Of a stretch of 64,000 bases of DNA, positions 22,862-30,068 are shown one piece after another (positions within the stretch are counted from its first letter, which is position 1; each line of letters opens with the position of its first letter). Origin of the DNA: Nonomuraea solani (GTDB lineage: Bacteria > Actinomycetota > Actinomycetes > Streptosporangiales > Streptosporangiaceae); contig NZ_FNVT01000011.1 in assembly GCF_900108335.1 (NCBI RefSeq), forward strand, positions 268,218-332,217, read 5' to 3'. A program made the translations under genes and the position numbers. The notes under the pieces were generated by a model. The model was not told the origin of the DNA. It worked only from the letters and a program-made list of their open reading frames with translations, and searched no databases.

Positions 22862-23617
22862 TCAGGCCGTGGCGCCGCCGTCGATCACGTGGTCGTGGCC
22901 GACGACGTAGCTCGACTCCGGTGACGACAGCCACAGGGCCGCGGCGGCGATCTCCTCCGGGGTGGCCACGCGGCCGATCGGGAGTGCCGTCCGCATGCGC
23001 TCGTCCCGGTCCCGCGTCGTCTCGCCGGGACGCATCGACATGGGGGAGTCGATCGGGCCGGGGCTGAGGGCGTTGACGCGGACGCCGTCGGCGATGTGGT
23101 CGCGGGCCGCCGCCCTGGTCAGGTGGCTGACGGCAGCCTTCGATGCGGCGTAGGCGCTCGCCCCGGCCAGGCGCCAGTGCGCGCCCAGGTTGGAGGCCAC
23201 GTTGACGATCGTGCCCCCGCCGCTGGCACGCATGTGGGCGATCTCGTGCTTCATCGACAGGAACACGCCCTTGAGGTTGACCGCGAGCACCTCGTCCCAG
23301 GTGTCCTCGTCGTAGTCGGCCAGCGGCGCCATCCCGCCGAAGATGCCGGCGGCGTTGAGGGCGACGTCGAGCCCGCCGTACCGGGTGACGGCGGCCTCGA
23401 CCATGGCGGCCACCTCGGCGGAGCGGGTGATGTCGACGGCGAACGCGCTCACCCGCCCGCCGTCCGCCAGCTTGACGACCTCGGCCAGCCTGGCCTCGTC
23501 GCGGCCGGCGGCCAGGACCGCGGCGCCCTCCCGCGCGTACGCCAGCGCGGCCGCCCGGCCGACCACCCCGCTCGCGCCCGTGACGAGTGCGACCTTGCCC
23601 TCAAAACGACCTGTCAT
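22862..23617 (-). CDS. SDR-family oxidoreductase
   Basis: A 251-residue classical short-chain dehydrogenase. The cofactor motif is TGASGVVG (residues 13-20), with A38-G-R-D40 after strand 2, suggesting NADP preference. NAAG at 88-91, and the catalytic S142, Y156 and K160 (YAASK) are intact. The N-terminus MTGRFEGKVALVTG and the C-terminus VVGHDHVIDGGATA are typical. It is encoded 20 bases downstream of a TetR-family gene, and the same 12-bp operator-like motif precedes both. Substrate unknown; xenobiotic aldehyde/alcohol or quinone reduction under TetR control is a reasonable inference. Confidence 0.9.
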   Translation of the reverse strand: MTGRFEGKVALVTGASGVVGRAAALAYAREGAAVLAAGRDEARLAEVVKLADGGRVSAFAVDITRSAEVAAMVEAAVTRYGGLDVALNAAGIFGGMAPLADYDEDTWDEVLAVNLKGVFLSMKHEIAHMRASGGGTIVNVASNLGAHWRLAGASAYAASKAAVSHLTRAAARDHIADGVRVNALSPGPIDSPMSMRPGETTRDRDERMRTALPIGRVATPEEIAAAALWLSSPESSYVVGHDHVIDGGATA

Positions 23618-23625
23618 TATTCCAT

Positions 23626-23637
23626 ACCAATCGTTCT
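23626..23637 (-). promoter_or_regulatory. TetR-type operator before SDR gene
   Basis: ACCAATCGTTCT on the plus strand, read AGAACGATTGGT on the minus strand, 9 bases before the SDR start. It differs by one base from AGAACGATCGGT at 24238-24249 before the TetR gene. Both approach the AACGATCGTT palindrome common among TetR-family operators. Confidence 0.6.
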
Positions 23638-24215
23638 TAAATTTGGACAGCGTTCATGGCCTGATCCACCGCATCGCGCAACCGGCGCGGGTCCGGGTCG
23701 GCCCGGCCGAGCACCCTGAGGCCCTGCAGCAGCACGAGCAGGAACCTGGCCAGCGCGTACGGATCCTTGCCCGCCGGGATCTCCCCCTGGGCCCGCGCCC
23801 GGACCAGCGCCCCGGCGAGCGCCGTCTCCAGCGCGGCCCAGCTCGTCAGCACCTTCGCCACCACGACGGCGTCGCGGGCGGCGAACTCCACCGCCGTGTT
23901 GACCACCATGCACCCTCTCCGCAACTCGTCGGCCAGGCATTCGGCCACGTAGGAGTCGAAGAGGGCGCGGATGGCGGGCAGCGCGGGCCCCGGCTGGGAC
24001 AGCGGCGCGACGACGTCGCCCTGCTGGAGGTAGCGATCGAGCGCCTTCAGGTAGAGCTCGCGCTTGCCGCCGAAGGTCGCGTAGATGCTCGCCCGCGCGA
24101 CGCCCAGGCGCTCCACGAGATCGGCCATCGAGGTCGCCTCGTAGCCGCGCTCCCAGAACAGCTCCAGCGCCTTCTGCAGGGCGTCGTCGGGATCGAACTC
24201 CTTGGTCCTTGCCAC
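23637..24215 (-). CDS. TetR-family transcriptional regulator
   Basis: A 192-residue repressor. The N-terminal HTH covers about residues 9-55 (ALELFWERGYEATSMADLVERLGVARASIYATFGGKRELYLKAL has the usual helix spacing). The C-terminal ligand domain contains the Cys in RRGCMVVNTAVEFAARD, a motif typical of the AcrR/NemR-like TetR_C_16 group, where a Cys may sense electrophiles. It lies directly upstream of the SDR gene in one operon, and matching operator motifs precede both genes. Autoregulation and control of the SDR are inferred. Upstream of its promoter lies the broken end of a sigma-factor gene. Confidence 0.9.
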   Translation of the reverse strand: MARTKEFDPDDALQKALELFWERGYEATSMADLVERLGVARASIYATFGGKRELYLKALDRYLQQGDVVAPLSQPGPALPAIRALFDSYVAECLADELRRGCMVVNTAVEFAARDAVVVAKVLTSWAALETALAGALVRARAQGEIPAGKDPYALARFLLVLLQGLRVLGRADPDPRRLRDAVDQAMNAVQI

Positions 24216-24237
24216 GCCGACAAAGCTAGCAGAATCG

Positions 24238-24249
24238 AGAACGATCGGT
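24238..24249. promoter_or_regulatory. TetR-type operator before tetR
   Basis: AGAACGATCGGT lies 22 bases upstream of the TetR start and matches the motif before the SDR gene. It sits about 30 bases beyond the point where the upstream sigma-factor gene loses homology. Confidence 0.6.
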
Positions 24250-24280
24250 CAAAAAAGTGGCTACCGGGGTGTGAGGACCC

Positions 24281-24709
24281 ACCGACGGAACAGCCGAGCA
24301 CCTGCGCGATCTCCTTCTCGGGCAGGTCCTCGAAATACCGCAGCACCAGCACCGCGCGCTGCCGCGCGGTCAGCCGGGCCAGGGCGGAGCGCAGCACCAT
24401 GCGCAGCTCGCTCTGGTGGTGCGCGTCCCGGTCCGCGAGCTCGGGCGGGCTCGCCTGCATGACCTCGCCCCGCCGTACGCTCGTCCGCCACCAGCCGATC
24501 TGCTGCCGGTACATGATCTGCCGCGCGTACGCCTCCGGCGTCTCCACCCGCCGCCACCTGGCCGCCAGCTTGGCCAGCGCGTTCTGCACCAGGTCCTCGG
24601 CCGCGTGCTGGTCACCACCGGTGAGCAGGAAGCCGAGCCGCATCAGGGCGGGCGAACGCGCGGCGACGAACTCGCGGAAGCGCTGCTCGTCCACGGCGTC
24701 CACGGTCAC
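24281..24709 (-). pseudogene. Truncated SigE-family ECF sigma factor
   Basis: The frame from ATG 24709 encodes a recognisable SigE-family ECF sigma factor: region 2 in FVAARSPALMRLGFLLTGGD and AEDLVQNALAKLAARW, then YARQIMYRQQIGWWR. Region 4 opens with LTARQRAVLVLRYFEDLPEKEIAQVLGCSVG. At that point, about 24281, similarity stops: the expected TVKSQ recognition helix and the last 25-30 residues are missing in all three frames. The frame then runs out of register into the TetR operator and gene down to 24047. Loss of the -35-recognition helix should abolish promoter recognition. A deletion or recombination that brought the TetR/SDR pair next to it is the simplest explanation. Confidence 0.78.
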
Positions 24710-24765
24710 CTCCAGAAAATGGATGTCACCCTCTCAGACGCCGTTACGGGCCCCCGCTATGCGAC

Positions 24766-25038
24766 TTATCGCAAGGAACTGGGATCGTCGTCGTCCGCCA
24801 GCAGCCCGAGGCTGTCCTGTTCGCCCCTGCGCCTGATCACGTCGTCGATCGCCGCGACCATCTCCTCCTTGGTGTAGTCATCCTCGGGCAGCTCGTTGAG
24901 GTGCGCCAGCAGGTCGGCCGACAGGAGAATGTGCTCGGAGGCCCGCAAATACACCTCCCTCGGCGGCACCCGCTCCCGCTCCGCGAACGCCTCGTCGATG
25001 GCCTGCTGCAACTCCTGTAGCCCGGCTCGATCCGTCAT
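24766..25038 (-). CDS. Small acidic protein, unknown function
   Basis: A 90-residue, predominantly helical, Glu/Asp-rich protein, MTDRAGLQELQQAIDEAF. The start at 25038 has GGGAGG five bases upstream; the longer frame to 25311 is a shadow of the hydrolase gene. No Cys, no membrane segment and no motif I recognise. The C-terminus LLADDDDPSSLR is strongly acidic. It sits between the hydrolase gene and the truncated sigma factor, all on one strand, and may have been the sigma factor's partner or a small adaptor. That link is speculation from position only. Confidence 0.6.
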   Translation of the reverse strand: MTDRAGLQELQQAIDEAFAERERVPPREVYLRASEHILLSADLLAHLNELPEDDYTKEEMVAAIDDVIRRRGEQDSLGLLADDDDPSSLR

Positions 25039-25094
25039 CCGTCCTCCCCCGTGGTCGGGCGCATCGACTACCCACCCGGTTCCCCCCTTTAACT

Positions 25095-25931
25095 TCAGGT
25101 CAGCAGCGCCTTCTCCAGCCACGGGCGTACGACGGGCAGCACGTTCGGGGCCTGCATGGCGCTCATGTGGTCGAGGCCGTCCAGCACCTCGACGTCCCAG
25201 CCGAGCGCCGTCAGCTCGGCCCGGTGCCGGGTGAGCGGCCCGGCGAGGTCGACCAGCACCCCGCCCCACCGCTCGTCGTACCGGATCTCGTCGGCGGAGC
25301 CGGCGAAGCACAGCCGGGGGCAGGACAGCCGAACCTGCCGGTCGTCGAACCCCTGCAACTCCTCGTACAGCGTGACGAACTGCCTGCTCTGCTCCTCGGT
25401 CGTGCTGACCTCGACCGACGACCAGTCGTACGCGTCACCGGACCGGGCTTCAGCGGGCTCGGGCGGCTTGACGGCCATCTCGTACGTGGCCATGGTCACC
25501 CGCAGCATCTCCGCGTACGGCCCCGCGTACGGCGGGAACCCGCCCATGACCAGCGCGGAGAGCCGATCGGTCCTGATGGCGAGCTGCAGCCCGCTCAGCG
25601 CCAGCCACGAGTACCCGTAGTACGCGAACCGCTCCGCGCCCGCCGCGTCGGCCACGGCGAGCAGGTCGGCCGCGACGTTGGCCGGAGTGAGCGTGCCCGG
25701 CTTGGGAGCCCGCATGACGTGGCCCTCGTAGTCGAAGGCCACGACCCGGAAGGCGTCGGCGAGCCCGTCGATGAGCGAACGCCCCAGCGCCGGATCCATG
25801 CCCCACTTCCGGATCTCCTCGGCCCGCTCGCCCTCCACAGGCTGTGGATTGACGGACAGGAGCAGGGCCGGGCCCGTGCCGTGCACCTCCACCTCGATGG
25901 TGCTTCCGTCGTGCAGTGCCGCCTCGGCCAT
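25095..25931 (-). CDS. Alpha/beta hydrolase
   Basis: A 278-residue alpha/beta-hydrolase-fold protein beginning MAEAALHDGSTIEVEVHGTG. The oxyanion strand is LLLSVNPQP, the nucleophile-elbow region is YYGYSWLALSGLQLAI, and the end of the fold carries a likely acid and His (FAGSADEIRYDERW and LDGLDHMSAM). The elbow reads G-Y-S-W-L rather than the usual G-x-S-x-G, so the last Gly is missing and activity is uncertain. It lies 44 bases after a siderophore synthetase gene. Its AAGGAG ribosome site is buried in a 15-bp mRNA hairpin whose other arm is the end of that gene, implying translation coupled to the synthetase. A role in siderophore release or trimming is possible. Confidence 0.8.
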   Translation of the reverse strand: MAEAALHDGSTIEVEVHGTGPALLLSVNPQPVEGERAEEIRKWGMDPALGRSLIDGLADAFRVVAFDYEGHVMRAPKPGTLTPANVAADLLAVADAAGAERFAYYGYSWLALSGLQLAIRTDRLSALVMGGFPPYAGPYAEMLRVTMATYEMAVKPPEPAEARSGDAYDWSSVEVSTTEEQSRQFVTLYEELQGFDDRQVRLSCPRLCFAGSADEIRYDERWGGVLVDLAGPLTRHRAELTALGWDVEVLDGLDHMSAMQAPNVLPVVRPWLEKALLT

Positions 25932-25937
25932 CGTGAT

Positions 25938-25990
25938 CTCCTTACGCCATAAATAATTACCTCCGCGAGGATAGCTTATGGCGTAAAGAG
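25938..25990 (-). promoter_or_regulatory. Shine-Dalgarno-occluding hairpin between synthetase and hydrolase
   Basis: On the minus-strand mRNA, a 15-base arm (25990-25976) that includes the synthetase UAA stop pairs with a 15-base arm (25952-25938) that includes the hydrolase AAGGAG. Fourteen Watson-Crick pairs and one G-U pair are possible. The 23-base loop has its own small CCTC/GAGG stem. A ribosome ending at the synthetase stop would open the stem and free the hydrolase start. Confidence 0.7.
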
Positions 25991-27523
25991 TCTCAACGGA
26001 TTGGGGATGGGCACCCACAGCGTCTCCCCGCCACCCGCGTCCAGCCAGCGCAGCAGCAGGTTGGCCTTGGCCGGGATGGACGGCGCCGCCAGCAGGTCGC
26101 GCAGCTCCGGGGGTTCGTCGTAGTCCTTGCCCACAGCCGCGAAAACGCCCCTGGCCCGGCTCCACAACTCCTCCCGCAGCGCCGGGTGCCGGGCGGCCAG
26201 CGCGCCGGCGATCTCGCAGAGGTTGTTGGTCAGCAGGCAGTAGACCAGCCGCTCCCACCCACATCGGCCGCTCACCAGATCGGCCGCGCGCAGCCGGGGA
26301 TGCCACCCGGCGACCAGCTTGACGCCCTCGTGGTCGCGGAACAGCGCCTGCGCGGGCATCCCGCGCCCGTCCACCGCGATCAGCACGTTCTGCAGGTGGC
26401 ACTCCAGCACGGCCCCGTGCCGCAGGTACGCGTGCAGCACCGGAGGCACCACGTGCTCCAGATACCCCTCCCACCAGGCGAACGCCCCGTTCTCGTCCAG
26501 CCCGTCCAGCGGGTTGCCGGGGAAACCCTCGCTGACCCCGGCCGCCAGCAGCGGCGTCAGCCCCGGCCGCAGGTGCGCGCGCAGCCCGTCGCGGACGATC
26601 ACCGCGAGGGCCTCACCGCCGTCCCCGCCCAGCTCCGCGCTGCGGTAACCACGGTCGCGCAGCACCGCCGGACGGGCGAAGTGACCGGGCAGGTCGTCGA
26701 AGACCCGGTCCAGCACGGCACCGACCACCGGCAGCCGGCGCAGGTCGGCCAGCCACAGGCGGCGCACGTCGTTCGTGATCCGCACGTCCAGGCTGAACTT
26801 GCAGAACAGGTCCGCCTCCGGCAGGTACACCGTGCGCACCGACGAGGTCGGCACCGCCGTGGCCGCCGCCTCCCCCAGCCGGCGCAACCGCCCGTCACGC
26901 AGCCCGCCCAGCAGTTCCACCTGCCAGGGATGCGCGGGCAGCACCGCCGGTCCGCCGAACCGGTCGAGCGCGCCCACGTCCCCCTGCTCGACCAGGTCCC
27001 CGGCGGGCACGCCGAACAGCGGCAGGGCGAAGCTCGCGTGCGCCTCAGGCGAGTAGCGCAGCCACGCCTCCCGGCCCGAGCCGCCGCGCGCCTTGGGTGC
27101 GGGATGGTAGCGGTGGCCCGCGACCAGGGCCTGCTCGGAGCGCAGGTACGGGTCGGCGGGCGGCGTGGCGGCACCCCTGGCCGCCAGCAGGATCGCCGTC
27201 ACGTCCCGGCTGCGCAGGATCTCGGCGGGCAGGGCGTCGTTGCCGACCCCGGTGCCCGCCCGCAGCTCGGCGGCCGTCAGCGCGACCAGGCGGGCCAGCG
27301 GCAGCGGATACCACCCGTCCGGCGTGTGCAGGGCGGGATCGATGGGAAAGCGGGAGCCACCGGCGCGCAGCACCTGGCCGGTCGCGGGCAGCAGGAAGAC
27401 ACCGGGCCCGGCGGGCTTGGCGACTTCACGGATCACGCAGTTCAGGAGCGCCGTCGTCGCGAGGACGTCGGCCTCTCGCTCCAGCCCCGGGATTAGGAGG
27501 GGCGGGCCGTCGATGGATGCCAT
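25976..27523 (-). CDS. NRPS-independent siderophore (NIS) synthetase, IucA/IucC family
   Basis: A 515-residue ATP-dependent ligase that condenses carboxylates with amines or alcohols in siderophore assembly. Motifs: N-terminal ATALLNCVIREVAKP; HRYHPAPKARGG (about 146-157), the family HP-x-HK-like motif; LPAHPWQ (about 208-214); the ATP-site CKFSLDVRITNDVRR (about 248-262); LECHLQNVLIAVDGRG; and RDHEGVKL. The C-terminal FhuF-like tail is short, making the protein about 60-80 residues smaller than typical IucA/IucC. ATG at 27523 is preferred. It is divergent from a second synthetase of almost the same length and is followed by the hydrolase gene. Product unknown. Confidence 0.9.
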   Translation of the reverse strand: MASIDGPPLLIPGLEREADVLATTALLNCVIREVAKPAGPGVFLLPATGQVLRAGGSRFPIDPALHTPDGWYPLPLARLVALTAAELRAGTGVGNDALPAEILRSRDVTAILLAARGAATPPADPYLRSEQALVAGHRYHPAPKARGGSGREAWLRYSPEAHASFALPLFGVPAGDLVEQGDVGALDRFGGPAVLPAHPWQVELLGGLRDGRLRRLGEAAATAVPTSSVRTVYLPEADLFCKFSLDVRITNDVRRLWLADLRRLPVVGAVLDRVFDDLPGHFARPAVLRDRGYRSAELGGDGGEALAVIVRDGLRAHLRPGLTPLLAAGVSEGFPGNPLDGLDENGAFAWWEGYLEHVVPPVLHAYLRHGAVLECHLQNVLIAVDGRGMPAQALFRDHEGVKLVAGWHPRLRAADLVSGRCGWERLVYCLLTNNLCEIAGALAARHPALREELWSRARGVFAAVGKDYDEPPELRDLLAAPSIPAKANLLLRWLDAGGGETLWVPIPNPLRLFTP

Positions 27524-27584
27524 GGCGCCCTTACTCCTACCCCCTCTGTCCATAGTCGCCCTGTTTGTGGAAACGATGGGAGGT

Positions 27585-29129
27585 ATGAGGCGCTTGGAGA
27601 TGGAGTTCGCGGCGGAACTGGCCCTCGTACGCCCCGATCTGTCCGCCCGGTACGCCGAAGCCCTCCCCGGCGCCCGAGCCGCCGTCCTGGGCCGCCTCTG
27701 GCGAAGCCTGCTCTACGAACCGCTGCCGGGCCTGACGCCATCGGGGCCCGGCCGGGTCGTGCTGGCCGACGGGCGGCGGCTGACCGGGCGGGCGCGGCTG
27801 CCTCATGACCTGGGGGACGAGCTCGCGCTCCTGCTCGACGGCCACCCGCACACCCATCCCGCCGAACTGCTGGCCGCCCTCGGCCTGCCGGGCACGGCGC
27901 GGCTGGTCGAAGACCTCGGCAACAGCGTCGCCTCGCTGGCGTTGTCCCGCGCGGGAGCCTCGGGGGCGCCTCCCGGCACGCCCGACGCGTACGAGCAGAG
28001 CGTCGTCGACGGCCATCCCTACCACCCGGGCTGCCGTAACCGGCCGGGCGTGTCCGTGGCCGAGCAACTGGCCTACATGCCCGAGCACCGCCCCACGGTC
28101 CGCCTGGACCTGCTGGCGGTGCCCGCCGGAGACTGCCTGGTATCGGGGCCGTGGCCGGGCTCCCTCATGGACGGCGACCGGCTGCTGCTCCCCCTGCACC
28201 CGTGGCAGACCCGGCACGTGCTACCCGTGCTGGGGCTGCGGCCGTACGCCATGGGTGTCATCCCGGCCCGGCCGCTCATGTCCGTGCGGACGCTCGCGCC
28301 CCTCGACGGGAGCCCGCACGTCAAGACGGCGTTCACCACGCGCATGACCTCGGGCGTCAGGGACATCTCGCCCGGCTCGGTACGCGACTGCGTGCTCCTG
28401 TCCGACCTGCTCACGACCCTGTCGGCGCGCTGCGGCGGCCGGCTGCGCATCTCCCGCTACCTGGCCGGCGCCGCCGCCCCGGTGTCCGGCGAATACAGCG
28501 CCGACCTGTCGGCCATGCTCCGCGAACCCACACCACGACCGGGGACCGTCCTTCCCGTGGCCGCGGTCACCCGGGCGATGGCGCCCGACCCGGTCGCCTG
28601 GATCGGGGCGTTCGCCCGCCTGGCCCTGGCCGGCGCGCTCGGGATGCTGGCGCTCGGCGCCGCGCTGGAGGCCCACGGCCAGAACCTGTTGATCGAGCTC
28701 GGCGCCGACGGCCTCCCGAGCCGCCTGATCTACCGCGACCTGGCCGACGTCAGGCTCAGCCCCGCCCGGCTGGCCCGCAACGGCGTCGAGGTCCCGCCGG
28801 TCAGCACCAGGCTGCTCAGCGACGACCCCTTCGTGCTGCACTCCAAGCTTTTCGGCTCGCTCGTCGGCACCACGTTCGGCAGCGTGATCTCCCTTTTCGG
28901 ACAGGGCGACCGGGAGGCGGAGTCGCGTCTCTGGCACGTCGTGACCGCCGCCGCGCGCACGGCGTTCGACGACCTGCCCGGCACCCAGGACGTACAGACC
29001 GACCGCGCGGCCCTGTTCGCGCCGCGTCTCGCGGTGAAGGCGCACCTGCTCGCGCAGCTCGACGGCGCCCCGCCGGGCGACAGTTGGACCCGGCTGCCCA
29101 ACCCGCTCACCTCCGAGGTCCCTGTCTGA
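27585..29129 (+). CDS. NIS siderophore synthetase, second IucA/IucC-family enzyme
   Basis: A 514-residue homologue of its divergent neighbour. Motifs: VDGHPYHPGCRNRPGVS, LPLHPWQTRHVLP, VKTAFTTRMTSGVRD in the ATP site, LEAHGQNLLIELG and IYRDLADVRLS. The usual ITN of the ATP loop is replaced by MTS, and the final acid motif differs from the first enzyme, which suggests a different substrate. Start codons at 27576, 27585 and 27600 are all possible; 27585 is a compromise and none has an ideal ribosome site. Two NIS enzymes acting in sequence on citrate or a dicarboxylate is the common logic, but no amine-forming, uptake or export genes are here. Confidence 0.88.
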   Translation: MRRLEMEFAAELALVRPDLSARYAEALPGARAAVLGRLWRSLLYEPLPGLTPSGPGRVVLADGRRLTGRARLPHDLGDELALLLDGHPHTHPAELLAALGLPGTARLVEDLGNSVASLALSRAGASGAPPGTPDAYEQSVVDGHPYHPGCRNRPGVSVAEQLAYMPEHRPTVRLDLLAVPAGDCLVSGPWPGSLMDGDRLLLPLHPWQTRHVLPVLGLRPYAMGVIPARPLMSVRTLAPLDGSPHVKTAFTTRMTSGVRDISPGSVRDCVLLSDLLTTLSARCGGRLRISRYLAGAAAPVSGEYSADLSAMLREPTPRPGTVLPVAAVTRAMAPDPVAWIGAFARLALAGALGMLALGAALEAHGQNLLIELGADGLPSRLIYRDLADVRLSPARLARNGVEVPPVSTRLLSDDPFVLHSKLFGSLVGTTFGSVISLFGQGDREAESRLWHVVTAAARTAFDDLPGTQDVQTDRAALFAPRLAVKAHLLAQLDGAPPGDSWTRLPNPLTSEVPV

Positions 29130-29145
29130 ATGCCGAATTGCCTGG

Positions 29146-29164
29146 CTCTCCGTGACGCGGAGAG
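29146..29164 (+). terminator. Short hairpin after NIS synthetase
   Basis: CTCTCCG (29146-29152) and CGGAGAG (29158-29164) form a perfect 7-bp stem with a 5-base loop, 17 bases after the synthetase stop. There is no U tract, so termination is only likely. Confidence 0.45.
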
Positions 29165-29245
29165 GGAGTATGGGCACGAGCCGGAAATCTGCCGACGCGC
29201 CCGCTCCCCTCGGTTGCGCCACGAGCAGAGAAGGGAGTGCTCACG

Positions 29246-30019
29246 ATGATGCAGCTCGCGGTGCGGCTCGTCCCTGTCGATGACACCACCCTGGTGATCG
29301 CCTTGACAGGGGAGCTGGACACCACGACCAGGCCGGTGCTCGCCGCGTTCCTGGACCCGCTGCCGCAGTCGCCGATCAAGATCGTGCTCGTGGCGGCAGG
29401 AGACCTCTGGTTCTGCGACCTGAACGGGCTCGAACAGCTCGCGATCACCCATCGCGCCCTGCAGGAGAAGGGCGGCTATCTGGCCGTGGCCGAGGCCCAG
29501 CAGCCGTTGTGCCGTCTCATCGCGTTGATGGCCGAGCAGGACCATCCGTCGATCCCGGTCTACACCAGCATGCCGGAGGCCCTGGCGGACGCCGGCGTGG
29601 AGGCGTACCGGGCCCCGGAGACGCCTGCCGTCGAGCGCCGCCACCTGCCGAGTGTGCGCCTCATGGCCCGCGCCCAGTCCTCCGGCCGCGACCGGAAGCG
29701 CGCCCCCCGGCGAAAGCCCCAGATCGCCCAACCGGCACCGCCCGTGCTGAAGTCGCTCATCGAGCTGAACGCCGACGCGCTACCGCCGATCATCTCGCAG
29801 TCGCGCACGCTCCGCGAGCAGGCCGCCCACCACCAGCAGGCGATCCACCAGCGGCTCGACGAAGCGAACGAGGCCCGCGACACGCTCACCACCTCCCTCC
29901 GGCGCTGCGACGACAGCCTGGAGGCCATGCGCGTCAATCTCGTCAAAGCCCGCACCGCCATGGCGGCGGTCAACTCCTCCAACCGGGTGAAGCCCCGTTT
30001 TCCGGGCTCCATCCCCTGA
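29246..30019 (+). CDS. STAS-domain protein with C-terminal coiled coil
   Basis: A 257-residue protein. Residues 1-110 are a STAS domain of the anti-sigma-antagonist type: LVIALTGELDTTTRP, VLVAAGDLWFCDLNGLEQL. The residue usually phosphorylated (Ser/Thr after Asp in the DSxG-like loop) is replaced by CDLNG, so phospho-switching may be lost. After a basic Pro/Arg-rich linker (about 140-165), residues 175-245 form a coiled coil (REQAAHHQQAIHQRLDEANEARD). ATG at 29246 is 8 bases after AAGGGAG. It precedes CheB and CheR genes on the same strand, suggesting a common signalling unit. Confidence 0.75.
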   Translation: MMQLAVRLVPVDDTTLVIALTGELDTTTRPVLAAFLDPLPQSPIKIVLVAAGDLWFCDLNGLEQLAITHRALQEKGGYLAVAEAQQPLCRLIALMAEQDHPSIPVYTSMPEALADAGVEAYRAPETPAVERRHLPSVRLMARAQSSGRDRKRAPRRKPQIAQPAPPVLKSLIELNADALPPIISQSRTLREQAAHHQQAIHQRLDEANEARDTLTTSLRRCDDSLEAMRVNLVKARTAMAAVNSSNRVKPRFPGSIP

Positions 30020-30068
30020 CAAGGGGCCGATGCGCATGATGCCCCCATTCCTGGAGAGTTGAGGAGGC

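Noticed and set aside
24047..24280. In-frame continuation of the sigma-factor frame past 24281
   Set aside because: It runs out of register through the TetR operator and gene and has no homology; treated as a pseudogene tail.
25938..25990. Insertion-sequence ends or transposon scar from the inverted TTATGGCGTAA
   Set aside because: The arms overlap a coding end and a ribosome site, there is no transposase and no target duplication; an mRNA hairpin fits better.
27524..27584. Iron-box (IdeR/DmdR1) between the siderophore synthetases
   Set aside because: No sequence close to TTAGGTTAGGCTAACCTAA is present.
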